From: an uncultured Bacteroidales bacterium
GTDB lineage: Bacteria > Bacteroidota > Bacteroidia > Bacteroidales > UBA932
Reading direction: 5' to 3'
DNA: 64,000 bases
NCBI GenBank assembly: GCA_944323825.1
Contig: CALUTY010000005.1
Span: forward strand, 62,001 to 126,000
A program made the position numbers and the translations under genes. The notes below the pieces were generated by a model, which worked only from the letters and a program-made list of their open reading frames with translations, had not been told where the DNA came from and did not search any database. Shown one piece after another: positions 1-9,148 of this stretch; positions within the stretch are counted from its first letter, which is position 1; each line of letters opens with the position of its first letter.

Positions 1-1083
1 AAGGTCCATATTCATCGAGCCGTCAGTTGTCATTTCTGGCAATAATGTGGCAAGAAAATCAGATTCAACACCTACAACAAAATCTTTGATTTTCCCCGGA
101 GCCTTGACTACAAGATTAACATCCATTCCATCTTCAATTAGCGTATCGTCGAAATCCGGATTTGCCGGCCACTCGAGGCTCGGAGCATCAGGAAGTTCAG
201 GCTCCGGTTCATCCCCGTCTCCCGGCACAGGAATCTCCTCTATACCGTCTATCCAGATGTCTTCATCACGGTCATTTGTGCCGTCGTCAATGGTGATGAA
301 CGATGCGCCGTCCCCGGAACTCTCGCCGAGATTCGCTTCACCGGTCGCCTTGGCATCAACATTCACGGTGATATGGTCCTTAGGCTGTACATTTTCGATA
401 TTCAGGACTGCCTGCACAGGATCCTGCTGTTCTGTTGTTTCTGACCATCTGTAGCCCTGGACGGTGACAGTCAGATCCGCTGCAGAGAAATATCCGTCCC
501 GCCAATTATCCACATCATTCTCTGTCCATGTCAGGAAGCCGTCCTCAGCCGTAGCCGCAGCGCTTGTTACGGTAATGGTATATCTTGAGAACTCAGACTT
601 GAATGTCTCTGTGCAGTTTATCGACACCTTCACATTCGTTATCGAGCAGACAAGTTCCACAGTGGATGTGCTTCCGGTGACGATGCTGAACTCTTTAGAA
701 CCTCCGTATACAGGCTGGTCCCATGCGGCAACCTTATTGTCACCGGATGAAACTGCAGTAATTGTATAGGACCCTTCCGTAAGTTCAAGCACCGACGGCA
801 TTTCCGAATATGACCACTGTTTTGCCTCGCCCACTCCGTCATTGTTGCTGATGGTCACGAGCATTGAATTGAGGATGGCCTCATTGTCCACAGCCTTTGT
901 CGCAGCCCGCTGCGAAGAACTGCCGCCGAGCATCCCTTCTCCCTTTTCATTATATGAATCATCCACCGAAGGATTCAGCGAGAACTTCAGCGTTCCCATT
1001 CCTCCCCCGTTCTCTATCTCTGTCTTGTTGCATCCTGCAAGCACCGCAGCCGCAGCAAACATCACAATGAATATCTTTTTCAT
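1..1083 (-). CDS. DUF4493-type surface lipoprotein, 3' end cut by window edge
   Basis: The frame is open from an ATG at 1083-1081 to the left edge (361 codons, no stop). The N-terminus is a lipoprotein signal: MKK, a hydrophobic stretch, then lipobox VLAGC with Cys18. The next ~240 residues are Ser/Thr/Gly-rich beta-type sequence. I read them as the DUF4493 family, Bacteroidota surface lipoproteins of unknown function. An acidic Pro-rich linker (around residues 285-310, GDGDEPEPELP) leads into a second domain that runs off the edge. The gene starts 12 bases after the stop of the upstream lipoprotein gene on the same strand, so the two are probably co-transcribed. Family assignment is by resemblance; lipoprotein export is well supported. 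Confidence 0.8.
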   Translation of the reverse strand, partial: MKKIFIVMFAAAAVLAGCNKTEIENGGGMGTLKFSLNPSVDDSYNEKGEGMLGGSSSQRAATKAVDNEAILNSMLVTISNNDGVGEAKQWSYSEMPSVLELTEGSYTITAVSSGDNKVAAWDQPVYGGSKEFSIVTGSTSTVELVCSITNVKVSINCTETFKSEFSRYTITVTSAAATAEDGFLTWTENDVDNWRDGYFSAADLTVTVQGYRWSETTEQQDPVQAVLNIENVQPKDHITVNVDAKATGEANLGESSGDGASFITIDDGTNDRDEDIWIDGIEEIPVPGDGDEPEPELPDAPSLEWPANPDFDDTLIEDGMDVNLVVKAPGKIKDFVVGVESDFLATLLPEMTTDGSMNMDL

Positions 1084-1095
1084 AATCTATAATTT

Positions 1096-3357
1096 TCACT
1101 CGTAAATCAATTCAATATCATCTACAGTCAATATGCTTCCTATATGACGGGAGTCAAGATAGCCGGCTAAGGCACTGTAGCTGCCCTGGACTGCCTTTGT
1201 CGAAGGCGAACTGCTGTCAGTGGAAGGAAAGACCACCGTCATGCGCACTGCCTTTGACAAAGACGTGTACCCGATGTCAATACGGGCTTGGATATAAGAA
1301 TATGCAGAAGCCGTTATCTGCATACTGCCATATCCCACCCTATTGTTGTCGACATCGAACAGTTCAACATAAGGAGTGGTGGTCTCGCCGTTGTAAGAAT
1401 GGTATTTATACCAGAATGTGACCGATGTCGGCCTTGAGGAAAAATCTTTTCCGTAATTTTCCGATCCGTAGGTTCCCATCACAAGGCAACCTGCGGTACG
1501 GTTGGACGGAGTGGAACTTTCGCTGATCCATGAATTTCCAGTTCCCCATCCGACAGTGGCGATCTCGGCAGCATTTCCGTTGTGACCCTCTGTCGTAAGG
1601 GATGACTGACCGTCATGCGTCCTCAAATGATATGAAGCCGTGTTTCCTTCATCAGCCGTAGGGACGACGCCGGAAGCCGAACGGTAGTCCCATACGCTTG
1701 AGCTGCCAGGATCAGGGGTTGTCGTCCCGTTTGAAGTATCCCACCAGCGGCTTTCCTCCGGGGCAGATTCCGGCCAGAAATAGTAGCCGTATATGCCATT
1801 CGTGGCCCATAATACGGACTGATGATAAAGACGTACCGAATGCCATTCCTCAAACCCCGCATTCCCCACCTGTGCCGCAGCCTCGGTCGTCAGGGTCACC
1901 GGCTCCGTTGCATAGTCCTCATTTTCATTATATATCGCCCTCACCTGATACTGTGTTTCAGGCGCAAGCCCGGTAATGTCAGCAAAGGTGGCTGTTCCGT
2001 CAGAAACGCTTTCCGGATATACGGTGGTCCAATCCGTCCCGTCTGTGCTGTACTGGATTCCTACGGCCTCCGGATTGCCTTTCGAGATGCTTGCCGTGAA
2101 GCCTTTGAACCTCTTTGCAAATGCATTTCCTTCGGCAGGGGCAAACGCAGGAGTTTCCGGCTCGCTGTTGGTGACTGTGAATGTCGCAACGGCCTGGCGG
2201 TCCAGTTCATCTGTCACCGTCAGTGTGAATGTTCCGGAGAACGGCACGGCATCCCTGTCATATTTCAGCACATCAGCAGACGAAGTGAAGTCCACATTCG
2301 CAAAGCGTACTCCCTCCATACTCCTCGGCCATCTCATTCCTACAGAGCGTAATGCCTCCACGACTGCGTCATCAAGGCTTTCCGATGCTGTCAGGTCCAC
2401 GCTCGCAGGCACGCCGAGGGCAGAAAGATACTCCGACTCGATGCCGAGCACACAGCTTTTGATGCCGCCTTTGGCCACGATGTCCGCCTGTGCAAGAGCG
2501 GCGCCGTCAGCCTCTATGAAAGAATATGAATTGTTTTCGTCAAATCCGCTGAGGGTTATTGCGGGCGGATCCTTCGGTGCAGCCTCAGCCGGGATGGCCT
2601 CCTCTTTCAGCACTTCCTCCATTGAATCATCCACCCTGACGGTGACGACTTTCAGGCTGCCGGACCCGAGGTCAAGCTCGACATGGAAAGTGATGAAATC
2701 ATTTGGACTGCATTCCACCGGAGCAGCCGGATAATACATCCAGTCCCCCTCAACATTGACATAGAACTCATAGCCGAGGCTTCCTGCCGGAAGATATCCG
2801 GCACGCGTCTCATCCTTCTCAAAGCGGAGATAACGGCTTGACGAGCCGTCAAGTCTCACGCGGGAATGGTACTGGCTGTATTTCTGCTTAAGATTAGGGC
2901 CGTATTCGATGGCGACCTTGACCTTGGACATCTTCGCCACGGCTGAAATCTCTTCTGTGGTCTGGCCGTGCACCGTAAACTGCGTGTCGGCAGCATACCA
3001 TATTGAATTGAACCCTATGCCGAGAGAATCCCCATGCTGGGCAAGCAGCCTGTATTCCCCCGCATTCAGGGCTATCGTCTTCCCGACAGTGTTCGCGTAT
3101 GTGTCGCGATAGAGCCTCCAGCCGCTTGAAAGGCTGTAGATTTCCACTTCAAAGTCGTCAATGTCAGGAAGTTCAGTCCCGGAAGACGCATCATCGCCCT
3201 CCGCTCTCATGGCCGGGACTGCATTTGTGCTTCCGTCTGAAGACAAGGTGATGACCACCTCTCCCTGGGCCTCCGCCGACGGGACAGCAAGCTGTTCCTC
3301 AGTACAGGCAGACAAGAAAATTGCGAATCCTGCCAGAATAAATCCTGTTCGTCTCAT
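1096..3357 (-). CDS. DUF4493 / PCMD-like surface lipoprotein
   Basis: This 753-residue protein has a lipoprotein signal (MRRTGFILAGFAIF, lipobox LSAC, Cys18). Residues ~30-270 resemble DUF4493. About 400-490 is an FN3-like domain (ATFTVTNSEPETP to APETQYQVRAIYN). The last ~260 residues (from NAGFEEWHS) look like the putative carbohydrate-metabolism beta-sandwich (PCMD) common at the C-terminus of Bacteroidota outer-surface lipoproteins, ending in VDDIELIYE. Function is unknown; glycan binding or adhesion is an inference. It is the first gene of a two-gene unit with the DUF4493 gene that follows and has its own promoter upstream, back to back with the parE promoter. Confidence 0.8.
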   Translation of the reverse strand: MRRTGFILAGFAIFLSACTEEQLAVPSAEAQGEVVITLSSDGSTNAVPAMRAEGDDASSGTELPDIDDFEVEIYSLSSGWRLYRDTYANTVGKTIALNAGEYRLLAQHGDSLGIGFNSIWYAADTQFTVHGQTTEEISAVAKMSKVKVAIEYGPNLKQKYSQYHSRVRLDGSSSRYLRFEKDETRAGYLPAGSLGYEFYVNVEGDWMYYPAAPVECSPNDFITFHVELDLGSGSLKVVTVRVDDSMEEVLKEEAIPAEAAPKDPPAITLSGFDENNSYSFIEADGAALAQADIVAKGGIKSCVLGIESEYLSALGVPASVDLTASESLDDAVVEALRSVGMRWPRSMEGVRFANVDFTSSADVLKYDRDAVPFSGTFTLTVTDELDRQAVATFTVTNSEPETPAFAPAEGNAFAKRFKGFTASISKGNPEAVGIQYSTDGTDWTTVYPESVSDGTATFADITGLAPETQYQVRAIYNENEDYATEPVTLTTEAAAQVGNAGFEEWHSVRLYHQSVLWATNGIYGYYFWPESAPEESRWWDTSNGTTTPDPGSSSVWDYRSASGVVPTADEGNTASYHLRTHDGQSSLTTEGHNGNAAEIATVGWGTGNSWISESSTPSNRTAGCLVMGTYGSENYGKDFSSRPTSVTFWYKYHSYNGETTTPYVELFDVDNNRVGYGSMQITASAYSYIQARIDIGYTSLSKAVRMTVVFPSTDSSSPSTKAVQGSYSALAGYLDSRHIGSILTVDDIELIYE

Positions 3358-3392
3358 TTCCGGTTAAGAAATTTTATACACATTCAATCTTG

Positions 3393-3423
3393 CAAAGGTA
3401 GGCAATTTGCCGGAAGATTCCAA
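3393..3423 (-). promoter_or_regulatory. Promoter of the DUF4493 lipoprotein operon
   Basis: On the minus strand there is a -7 element TACCTTTG (3400-3393) and a TTG at 3423-3421, 20 bases apart, matching the Bacteroidota sigma-70 type promoter. It lies 36 bases upstream of the start codon. Confidence 0.65.
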
Positions 3424-3476
3424 CTTTATGGCATCTTTTGAGGCCGTGGCGGCAATAATGAAGGCATGTCCGGAAA

Positions 3477-3504
3477 TTGTTTTCATTTATTTTTCTTATC
3501 TTTG
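3477..3504 (+). promoter_or_regulatory. Promoter of parE
   Basis: TTG at 3477-3479 and TATCTTTG at 3497-3504 with a 17-base spacer, a Bacteroidota-type promoter 24 bases before the parE ATG. It diverges from the lipoprotein promoter at 3393-3423. Confidence 0.65.
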
Positions 3505-3527
3505 CAAGGATTTGCACATGACGGAAT

Positions 3528-5432
3528 ATGGCTGAGACTGCGACGAACTATACTGAAGAAAACATCAAGACCCTCAAATGGAACGAACACATCCGGACAA
3601 GGGCGGGCATGTATATAGGCCGGCTCGGAAACGGAGAAAATCCCGGAGACGGCATCTATGTGCTGCTGAAGGAGGTGATTGACAACTCGATAGACGAGTT
3701 TGCCATGGGCTTCGGCAGGACAATAATCATCACCATCGACGGGAAGGATGTGAGCGTCAGGGATTTCGGCCGCGGCATACCGCTGAACTCCGTCGTTGAT
3801 GTCACAAGCAAGCTCAACACCGGAGGCAAATTCGACGACAGCGCATTCAAGAAATCGGTAGGGCTGAACGGGGTGGGTACAAAGGCAGTCAACGCCCTCT
3901 CGTCATCCTTCTATGTGGAGTCGTTCAGGGATGGGGAAAGTTCGTTTGCAAGCTTCTCAAAAGGAGAGCTGCTTGATTCCGGGAAAAGGCAGACAAAAGA
4001 GAAAAACGGTACCCTGGTAAGGTTCACCCCTGACGAGGAGATGTTCGGGGACTTTGCGTTCAACATGGAGTATGTCATCCCCATGATAAAGAACTACGCA
4101 TACCTTAAAAAGGGGCTGACCCTCAACCTCAACGGCACTGCATACACCTCGAAGAACGGCCTTCTCGACCTGATAAGCGAGAACATTTCGGACCAGCCGC
4201 TTTATCCGCCCATCCATCTGGAGGGAGAGGACATCGAAGTGGTCCTGACCCACGGCAACAGTTACGGGGAAAACATACTCTCATTCGTCAACGGACAGAA
4301 CACCAGGGACGGGGGCACGCACCTCGCGGCATTCCGTGAAGCCATTGCCAAGACCGTCAAGGAGTTCTTCAAGAAGGACTATGCCCCGGAAGATGTCAGG
4401 CAGGGCGTCGTGGGAGCCATAAGCATACAGATACAGGAGCCGCACTTCGAGTCGCAGACCAAGATCAAGCTCGGCTCCACCTACATGTGGGACAAGGTCA
4501 TAAAGAATGCCGACGGCACCACCACCCCGGACCGGGGGCCGACCATCAGATCGTTTGTCAATGATTTCATAAAGACCAACCTGGACAACTACCTGCATAT
4601 CCACAAGGAGACTGCAACTGCAATGCAGGAAAAGATAGTGGCATCGGAGCAGGAAAGGAAAGAGATTTCCGGAATACAGAAAAAGACAAAGGAAAGGACC
4701 AAAAGGGCCAGTGTCTACAACAAGAAGCTCCGGGACTGCCGCCTGCACTATAACGACAAGCTGCCCGCCAGCCGCCAGGATGAAGCGGAGCTGACAAGCA
4801 TCTTCATCACCGAGGGCGACTCCGCAAGCGGAACCATCACAAAGGTCAGGGATGCGAACACCCAGGCCGTGTTCAGCCTCAGGGGAAAGCCCATCAACTG
4901 CTACAAGGAGAGCCGCAAGCGGGTGGCCGAAAACGAAGAACTGAATCTGCTGATAGCCGCCCTCGGAGTGGAGGACGACATGGACAACCTCCGGTACAAC
5001 AACATCATCGTGGCCACCGATGCCGATGACGACGGGATGCACATCAGGATGCTTGTCATCACATTCTTCCTCAAATATTATCCGGACCTCATAAGACGAG
5101 GCCATGTCCACATCCTCCAGACCCCTCTTTTCAGGGTCAAGAACAAGAAGGAGACACGGTATTGCTACAACCAGGAAGAAAAGGAGTCTGCCATAAAGGC
5201 ATTGAAGACCGGAGTCCAGATCACACGGTTCAAAGGTCTCGGAGAAATATCCTCAGACGAATTCAAGGACTTCATCGGCAAGGACATGAGACTTGACCTC
5301 GTGAAGCTGAGCGACGAAGAATCGATTGCAGAACTGATGGAATTCTATATGGGGGACAACACCATCGACAGGCAGAATTTCATCAGGCAGAACCTGCGCT
5401 CGGAAGAGGAACTGGAAGACATCAACATCTGA
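3528..5432 (+). CDS. parE: DNA topoisomerase IV subunit B (ParE)
   Basis: This is the ATPase subunit of a type IIA topoisomerase, which decatenates and relaxes DNA together with ParC. The 634 residues show the GHKL ATPase motifs EVIDNSIDE (catalytic Glu49, Mg ligand Asn53), FGRGIP and GLNGVGTKAVNALS. The TOPRIM part has EGDSASG (around 429) and DADDDG (around 498), followed by PLFRVKNKK and FKGLGEI. The opening MYIGRLGNGENPGDGIYVLLKEVIDNS is the form I associate with Bacteroidota ParE; GyrB usually has MYIG followed by a GLHHLVYEV-type stretch. parC is not next to it; the downstream gene is an acyltransferase 31 bases away. The start follows a good promoter and no better upstream in-frame start exists. 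Confidence 0.92.
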   Translation: MAETATNYTEENIKTLKWNEHIRTRAGMYIGRLGNGENPGDGIYVLLKEVIDNSIDEFAMGFGRTIIITIDGKDVSVRDFGRGIPLNSVVDVTSKLNTGGKFDDSAFKKSVGLNGVGTKAVNALSSSFYVESFRDGESSFASFSKGELLDSGKRQTKEKNGTLVRFTPDEEMFGDFAFNMEYVIPMIKNYAYLKKGLTLNLNGTAYTSKNGLLDLISENISDQPLYPPIHLEGEDIEVVLTHGNSYGENILSFVNGQNTRDGGTHLAAFREAIAKTVKEFFKKDYAPEDVRQGVVGAISIQIQEPHFESQTKIKLGSTYMWDKVIKNADGTTTPDRGPTIRSFVNDFIKTNLDNYLHIHKETATAMQEKIVASEQERKEISGIQKKTKERTKRASVYNKKLRDCRLHYNDKLPASRQDEAELTSIFITEGDSASGTITKVRDANTQAVFSLRGKPINCYKESRKRVAENEELNLLIAALGVEDDMDNLRYNNIIVATDADDDGMHIRMLVITFFLKYYPDLIRRGHVHILQTPLFRVKNKKETRYCYNQEEKESAIKALKTGVQITRFKGLGEISSDEFKDFIGKDMRLDLVKLSDEESIAELMEFYMGDNTIDRQNFIRQNLRSEEELEDINI

Positions 5433-5463
5433 AAAAGACATAACAATCAGAAAACAGAAAGAT

Positions 5464-6015
5464 ATGTGGAGAAAATTTTGCGGATTTCTGCTCAGGTCAA
5501 TGGGGTGGACGGCAGTCGATCCTCCGGTGCCTGAAGACAAATGTGTAATTCTCGGAGTGCCGCACACATCAGGAATGGACTTCGTGATCTCCTACCTCTA
5601 TTATACTTCAGTGGGAGGCAAGGCCTATGTGATGATAGCGAAGGAATTCTTCTGGTGGCCGCTCGGCCCGATACTCAGAAAGCTCGGGGCAATCCCCGTG
5701 GACAGGAAAAATCCCACTTCCCTCCTGGTCAGCGTCATCCATGAAATGAACAAGGCCGAGACCCTGCACCTTGCAATCGCCCCTGAAGGCACAAGGAAAG
5801 CCGTCAAGAGATGGAAGACCGGTTTCCATACCATAGCCAGGGAAGTCGGATGTCCGGTCTACCTCGGCTATTTCGACTGGGGGACAAAGCGCGTCGGACG
5901 CGGCGAGAAGTTCGAACTGACCGATGACCCGAAGGCCGACATGAAACGCATCCAGGAAATCTACGAAGAGATGCACATGGTCGGCAAACACCCCGAAGGC
6001 TATGTGACTCACTGA
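5464..6015 (+). CDS. PlsC-like glycerolphosphate acyltransferase family protein
   Basis: A 183-residue protein of the 1-acyl-glycerol-3-phosphate acyltransferase (PlsC/LPLAT) fold, likely acting at the inner membrane. The catalytic HX4D box is HTSGMD (around residues 34-39), and the phosphate-binding box is APEGTRK (around 107-113). PVDRKN (around 79-84) sits where family members have a conserved VDR-type motif. It is shorter than housekeeping PlsC (about 240) and lacks a clear N-terminal membrane helix, so it may belong to the short Bacteroidota subfamily whose acyl acceptor is not known. It follows parE by 31 bases and may share its transcript. Confidence 0.8.
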   Translation: MWRKFCGFLLRSMGWTAVDPPVPEDKCVILGVPHTSGMDFVISYLYYTSVGGKAYVMIAKEFFWWPLGPILRKLGAIPVDRKNPTSLLVSVIHEMNKAETLHLAIAPEGTRKAVKRWKTGFHTIAREVGCPVYLGYFDWGTKRVGRGEKFELTDDPKADMKRIQEIYEEMHMVGKHPEGYVTH

Positions 6016-6099
6016 GTCCTGCCCTGCGACAAAAAGCAAGGGTGGGCACCACATTGTGACTATGGCCCACCCTTATCTGATGTTTATGCAAGGCAGAAA

Positions 6100-6546
6100 T
6101 TATTCTGCAATGACTTCGAATTTGAAGGTTCCCTTGATGTCCTTGTAGCATTTTACGGAAGCCTCGTAGGTTCCGAGCTCCTTTACGGACTCTGAAATGA
6201 TGGTGATGTCCTTCTTGTCAACATTGACACCTGCAGCCACGAGAGCCTCTGCTATCTGGGCAGTGGTAACGGAACCGTAGATCTTTCCGTTCTCGCTCAC
6301 CTTTGCCGATACCTTTACGAGTGTCTCTGCGAGCTTTGCAGCGAGAGCCTCGGCATCTGCACGGAGTTTTGCCTCCTTGTGGGCACGCTGGCGGAGGTTC
6401 TCCGCATGCATCTTCTTTGCCGACTCAGTGGCAAGGACGGCATAGCCCTGAGGGATGAGATAGTTGATGGCGTAGCCTGACTTTACAGTCACGATATCAT
6501 CTGCATTGCCGAGCTTGGCAACATCTTTCTTAAGTATAATCTCCAT
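6100..6546 (-). CDS. rplI: 50S ribosomal protein bL9
   Basis: 148 residues, the normal bL9 length. The N-terminal 23S rRNA-binding domain is recognisable (MEIILKKDVAKLGNADDIV, then VKSGYAINYLIPQGYA), followed by the long connecting helix and a C-terminal domain. It is the last gene of rpsF-rpsR-rplI, 13 bases after rpsR. The order is the common bacterial one (without ssb or dnaB here). Confidence 0.95.
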   Translation of the reverse strand: MEIILKKDVAKLGNADDIVTVKSGYAINYLIPQGYAVLATESAKKMHAENLRQRAHKEAKLRADAEALAAKLAETLVKVSAKVSENGKIYGSVTTAQIAEALVAAGVNVDKKDITIISESVKELGTYEASVKCYKDIKGTFKFEVIAE

Positions 6547-6559
6547 ATGGCTGTCCTCC

Positions 6560-6826
6560 TTATTTCAAAAGATCGGTTACGTATGGAAGAAGTGCAAGAT
6601 GCCTTGCCCTTTTCACTGCCTGTGCCACTTTCCTCTGGAATTTGAGGGAAGTTCCGGTGAGACGGCGAGGAAGGATCTTTCCCTGCTCGTTCAGGAATTT
6701 CTTGAGGAACTCGGCATCCTTATAGTCGACATATTTGATGCCCGCCTTCTTGAAGCGGCAGTATTTCTTTCTCTTTACCTCTACTGTAGGAGGGTTGAGA
6801 TAACGGATTTCATTGTTCTGTGCCAT
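6560..6826 (-). CDS. rpsR: 30S ribosomal protein bS18
   Basis: 88 residues with the bS18 core: [18 protein letters not shown], then [12 protein letters not shown] [16 protein letters not shown] and [12 protein letters not shown]. It binds S6 on the small-subunit platform. The gene starts 2 bases after the rpsF stop, consistent with translational coupling between the S6 and S18 partners. Confidence 0.95.
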   Translation of the reverse strand: MAQNNEIRYLNPPTVEVKRKKYCRFKKAGIKYVDYKDAEFLKKFLNEQGKILPRRLTGTSLKFQRKVAQAVKRARHLALLPYVTDLLK

Positions 6827-6828
6827 GA

Positions 6829-7176
6829 TTACTCCTCCTTTTTAGCCTGTTTGTTAGCCCTTCTCTTCTCTGCGTATGCGACTGCATGCTTGTCCATTGC
6901 AAAAGTGAGGAACCTGATGATCCTCTCATCCCTGCGGTACTGTGTCTCAAGTTTTTCAATGAGCTGCGTGTCAGCCTTGAACTCGATGAGGTAATAGAAT
7001 CCTGATGTCTTCTTCTGGATAGGGTAAGCAAGCTGCTTCAGTCCCCAGTCCTCTTCGTACACGATCTCACCTCCGTTCTCCTTGATGAAACCTGTGTACT
7101 TGGCAACCGCTTCCTTCATCTGTGCATCAGACAAAACGGGAGTTGCAATGAAAACGGTCTCGTACTGTTTGATCAT
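6829..7176 (-). CDS. rpsF: 30S ribosomal protein bS6
   Basis: 115 residues: the ferredoxin-like bS6 fold beginning [17 protein letters not shown] and containing [15 protein letters not shown] and GFYYLIEF. A short basic tail ([14 protein letters not shown]) follows. First gene of the ribosomal operon, read from a strong promoter about 70 bases upstream with a structured leader. Confidence 0.95.
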   Translation of the reverse strand: MIKQYETVFIATPVLSDAQMKEAVAKYTGFIKENGGEIVYEEDWGLKQLAYPIQKKTSGFYYLIEFKADTQLIEKLETQYRRDERIIRFLTFAMDKHAVAYAEKRRANKQAKKEE

Positions 7177-7209
7177 TTTGTTTGTAATTAACTGTTAGTA
7201 AATATTCAA

Positions 7210-7244
7210 GCCCCTCCGCCCGACACCTCGCCAGCAAAAGGGGC
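7210..7244 (-). promoter_or_regulatory. Hairpin at the 5' end of the rpsF leader
   Basis: The predicted transcript starts near 7241-7244 and can immediately form a stem between AGGGGC (7239-7244 on plus) and GCCCCT (7210-7215) around a 23-base G-rich loop. S6:S18 autoregulatory leaders are known in this position in other bacteria. I do not see their conserved loop clearly here, so autoregulation is only a possibility. Confidence 0.35.
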
Positions 7245-7246
7245 TG

Positions 7247-7277
7247 CAAAGATATGAATTAATTCCGTAAAAACCAA
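7247..7277 (-). promoter_or_regulatory. Promoter of rpsF-rpsR-rplI
   Basis: Minus-strand TTG (7277-7275), 20-base spacer, TATCTTTG (7254-7247). The TATCTTTGCAG form recurs at the tRNA-Glu promoter in this window (37282) and, with one change, at the rplS promoter. Confidence 0.75.
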
Positions 7278-7346
7278 GCCCGCACAAATTTAAATTCCGG
7301 AACAAATGCACAATGGATCTTGGCAGGAATTTCACATGACACACAA

Positions 7347-7377
7347 TTGCTTTTCACAAACATTATCCTTATATTTG
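7347..7377 (+). promoter_or_regulatory. Promoter of the three-lipoprotein operon
   Basis: TTG at 7347-7349, 20-base spacer, TATATTTG at 7370-7377. It lies about 63 bases before the first start codon and diverges from the rpsF promoter. Confidence 0.65.
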
Positions 7378-7439
7378 GCAACAATGCCGACAAACAGTAC
7401 TGCGGCATATAACTAACTTAATTAATAAAACCAATCATC

Positions 7440-9134
7440 ATGTTGTACATGCCATCCTACAAAAACGCAAGAATGTGGCTGCCTGCCGCACTTCTTGGAA
7501 TGCTGCCGGTATCTGCATGCACCGATACCTCCCCCCAAGAAACATTGACTCCGGAAATCACGATTGAGCTTCTGTCCGTTTCGGACAATGCGGCAGAATT
7601 CACGATAACTGCCGTCAATTCAGAATATTTCACATGGAGCATATCAGGCAGCGGCATGACGGGACGTGAGACTAAAGTTGAAGACAGCTACCTGAAGTCA
7701 TCTGCCGACGGACTGCAGTCCGGTTCTGAATACACAATCAAAGCGACAGCCTGGAACGGCTCACTCTCAACGGAAAGCTCCAAGACTTTCACCACTTCAG
7801 CCACCCCTTCCGTGACATTCGGGGATGTCACCCCGACACATGACGGCGTATCATTCATACTTAAGACAGCCAACGCCACCGCAATATGGTATGCAGTAAC
7901 CGCCAAAGGCACCAAACCTGCAGATTCCGATTGGACCATGACAGAAAAAATTGAACCTGAAATGACACTCACCCAAGATGGTCTTTCACCGGAAACAGAC
8001 TATACCATAAGTGCATACGGCACCAGCGGAGACATCATCGGGAATACCGTCACCCATGACTTCACCACAGCAATGGAGCCTTCTGCAAACAGATACATAA
8101 CGGTGACTGCAGCCGCTGCCGCAAAAGGTGTATGCATAGATGTAACCTGCGGAAATATGGAAGGGAGAAAATATTATTGCAATATATTTGACCCTGCACA
8201 AAATGTTTATTACGGGTATCAGGTAAATTCCAAAGAAAGTTTCCTGCAATATGTCAAAGATGAGGACTACTCAATCAAATACAACGATTTATGCAGCGGA
8301 GAAACACGATTCCTATGGTGTGACTATACTGCTGACGGAAGTGAAATAATGCCAGACAAAGACTATCTGATATATGCAATAACATATGTCGAAAATGGAG
8401 ACAGCTATACATTCGATGAGGACGGGATAATCGAAATCAGTATCAGGACAGAGAGCAAAGATGTCATAGGTTCAGGAAATTCCAAGATTGACTTCACGGT
8501 AACACCGGGATCTGATATTGCAACCGTAGAATTCTCCATCTCAAGTGATGTTTCTGCATGCTCATACGGTTATGTCTCTGCAGAAGAAGCCGAAGCCTCC
8601 GGAGGAATAGAAGATTATGTAAAGTCTGAATTCGAAAATGGGGATCTTCGCTTTACAAAAATGCTATATTTTTATTCCGAAACAAATCTGAGGTCACTGG
8701 TTCCTGACACAAAATACATTTATTATACCCTAAGTTATGGGAGAGACGGCAAGCTCGGCCCGGTTCATGCAAAAGAATTCAACACAGAAGCACTGCAGTT
8801 CAGTGACGAATACACATGTACTTTGCATCTTGACGAAGTAACTGCGACGACCGCAGACATATCAATCACCTTTACCGGGAGCTGTTTTCAAGGAAGATGC
8901 TGCAATATTACCGCCGAAGAATTCAGCTCAATTTATGACAATGATGTGAACAAAGTAGCCATGAGCAGGCTCACATCCAATAGGGCTGACCAGATCTTTG
9001 ATTCAAGACCGCGTTATCTTTATGATCTTGAACCGGATACAGAATATGTCTTCATTGCAGTCCCTATGGGAGGAGACATGAGCGACATATATGGCACTCC
9101 TGCAAAATTGGAATATACAACCCAGCCGGAATAA
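7440..9134 (+). CDS. FN3-repeat surface lipoprotein (operon gene 1)
   Basis: 564 residues; an equally plausible start is the ATG at 7449 (MPSYKNARM). The signal peptide ends in lipobox VSAC (Cys27 from 7440). The rest is built of FN3-like beta-sandwich repeats, each ending in a version of 'LxPxTDYTISAYG' (for example SPETDYTI, VPDTKYIYYTLSY, EPDTEYVFIAVP). About five units are visible over residues 35-560. Such proteins are typically exposed on the outer surface; no enzyme motif is visible. It heads an operon with two more lipoproteins. The binding target is unknown. Confidence 0.8.
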   Translation: MLYMPSYKNARMWLPAALLGMLPVSACTDTSPQETLTPEITIELLSVSDNAAEFTITAVNSEYFTWSISGSGMTGRETKVEDSYLKSSADGLQSGSEYTIKATAWNGSLSTESSKTFTTSATPSVTFGDVTPTHDGVSFILKTANATAIWYAVTAKGTKPADSDWTMTEKIEPEMTLTQDGLSPETDYTISAYGTSGDIIGNTVTHDFTTAMEPSANRYITVTAAAAAKGVCIDVTCGNMEGRKYYCNIFDPAQNVYYGYQVNSKESFLQYVKDEDYSIKYNDLCSGETRFLWCDYTADGSEIMPDKDYLIYAITYVENGDSYTFDEDGIIEISIRTESKDVIGSGNSKIDFTVTPGSDIATVEFSISSDVSACSYGYVSAEEAEASGGIEDYVKSEFENGDLRFTKMLYFYSETNLRSLVPDTKYIYYTLSYGRDGKLGPVHAKEFNTEALQFSDEYTCTLHLDEVTATTADISITFTGSCFQGRCCNITAEEFSSIYDNDVNKVAMSRLTSNRADQIFDSRPRYLYDLEPDTEYVFIAVPMGGDMSDIYGTPAKLEYTTQPE

Positions 9135-9148
9135 AACAGCCGTTGATC

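Noticed and set aside
4329..4345. TTCCGTGAAG within parE resembling the uronate operator half-site
   Set aside because: Only one half-site, inside a coding region, no second arm.
4281..5111. Antisense frame of 276 codons within parE
   Set aside because: A shadow of a conserved gene with no domain signal of its own.
9143..9148. TTG start for the second lipoprotein of the operon
   Set aside because: An ATG two codons later gives a standard signal peptide start (MKRHTLAAAM).
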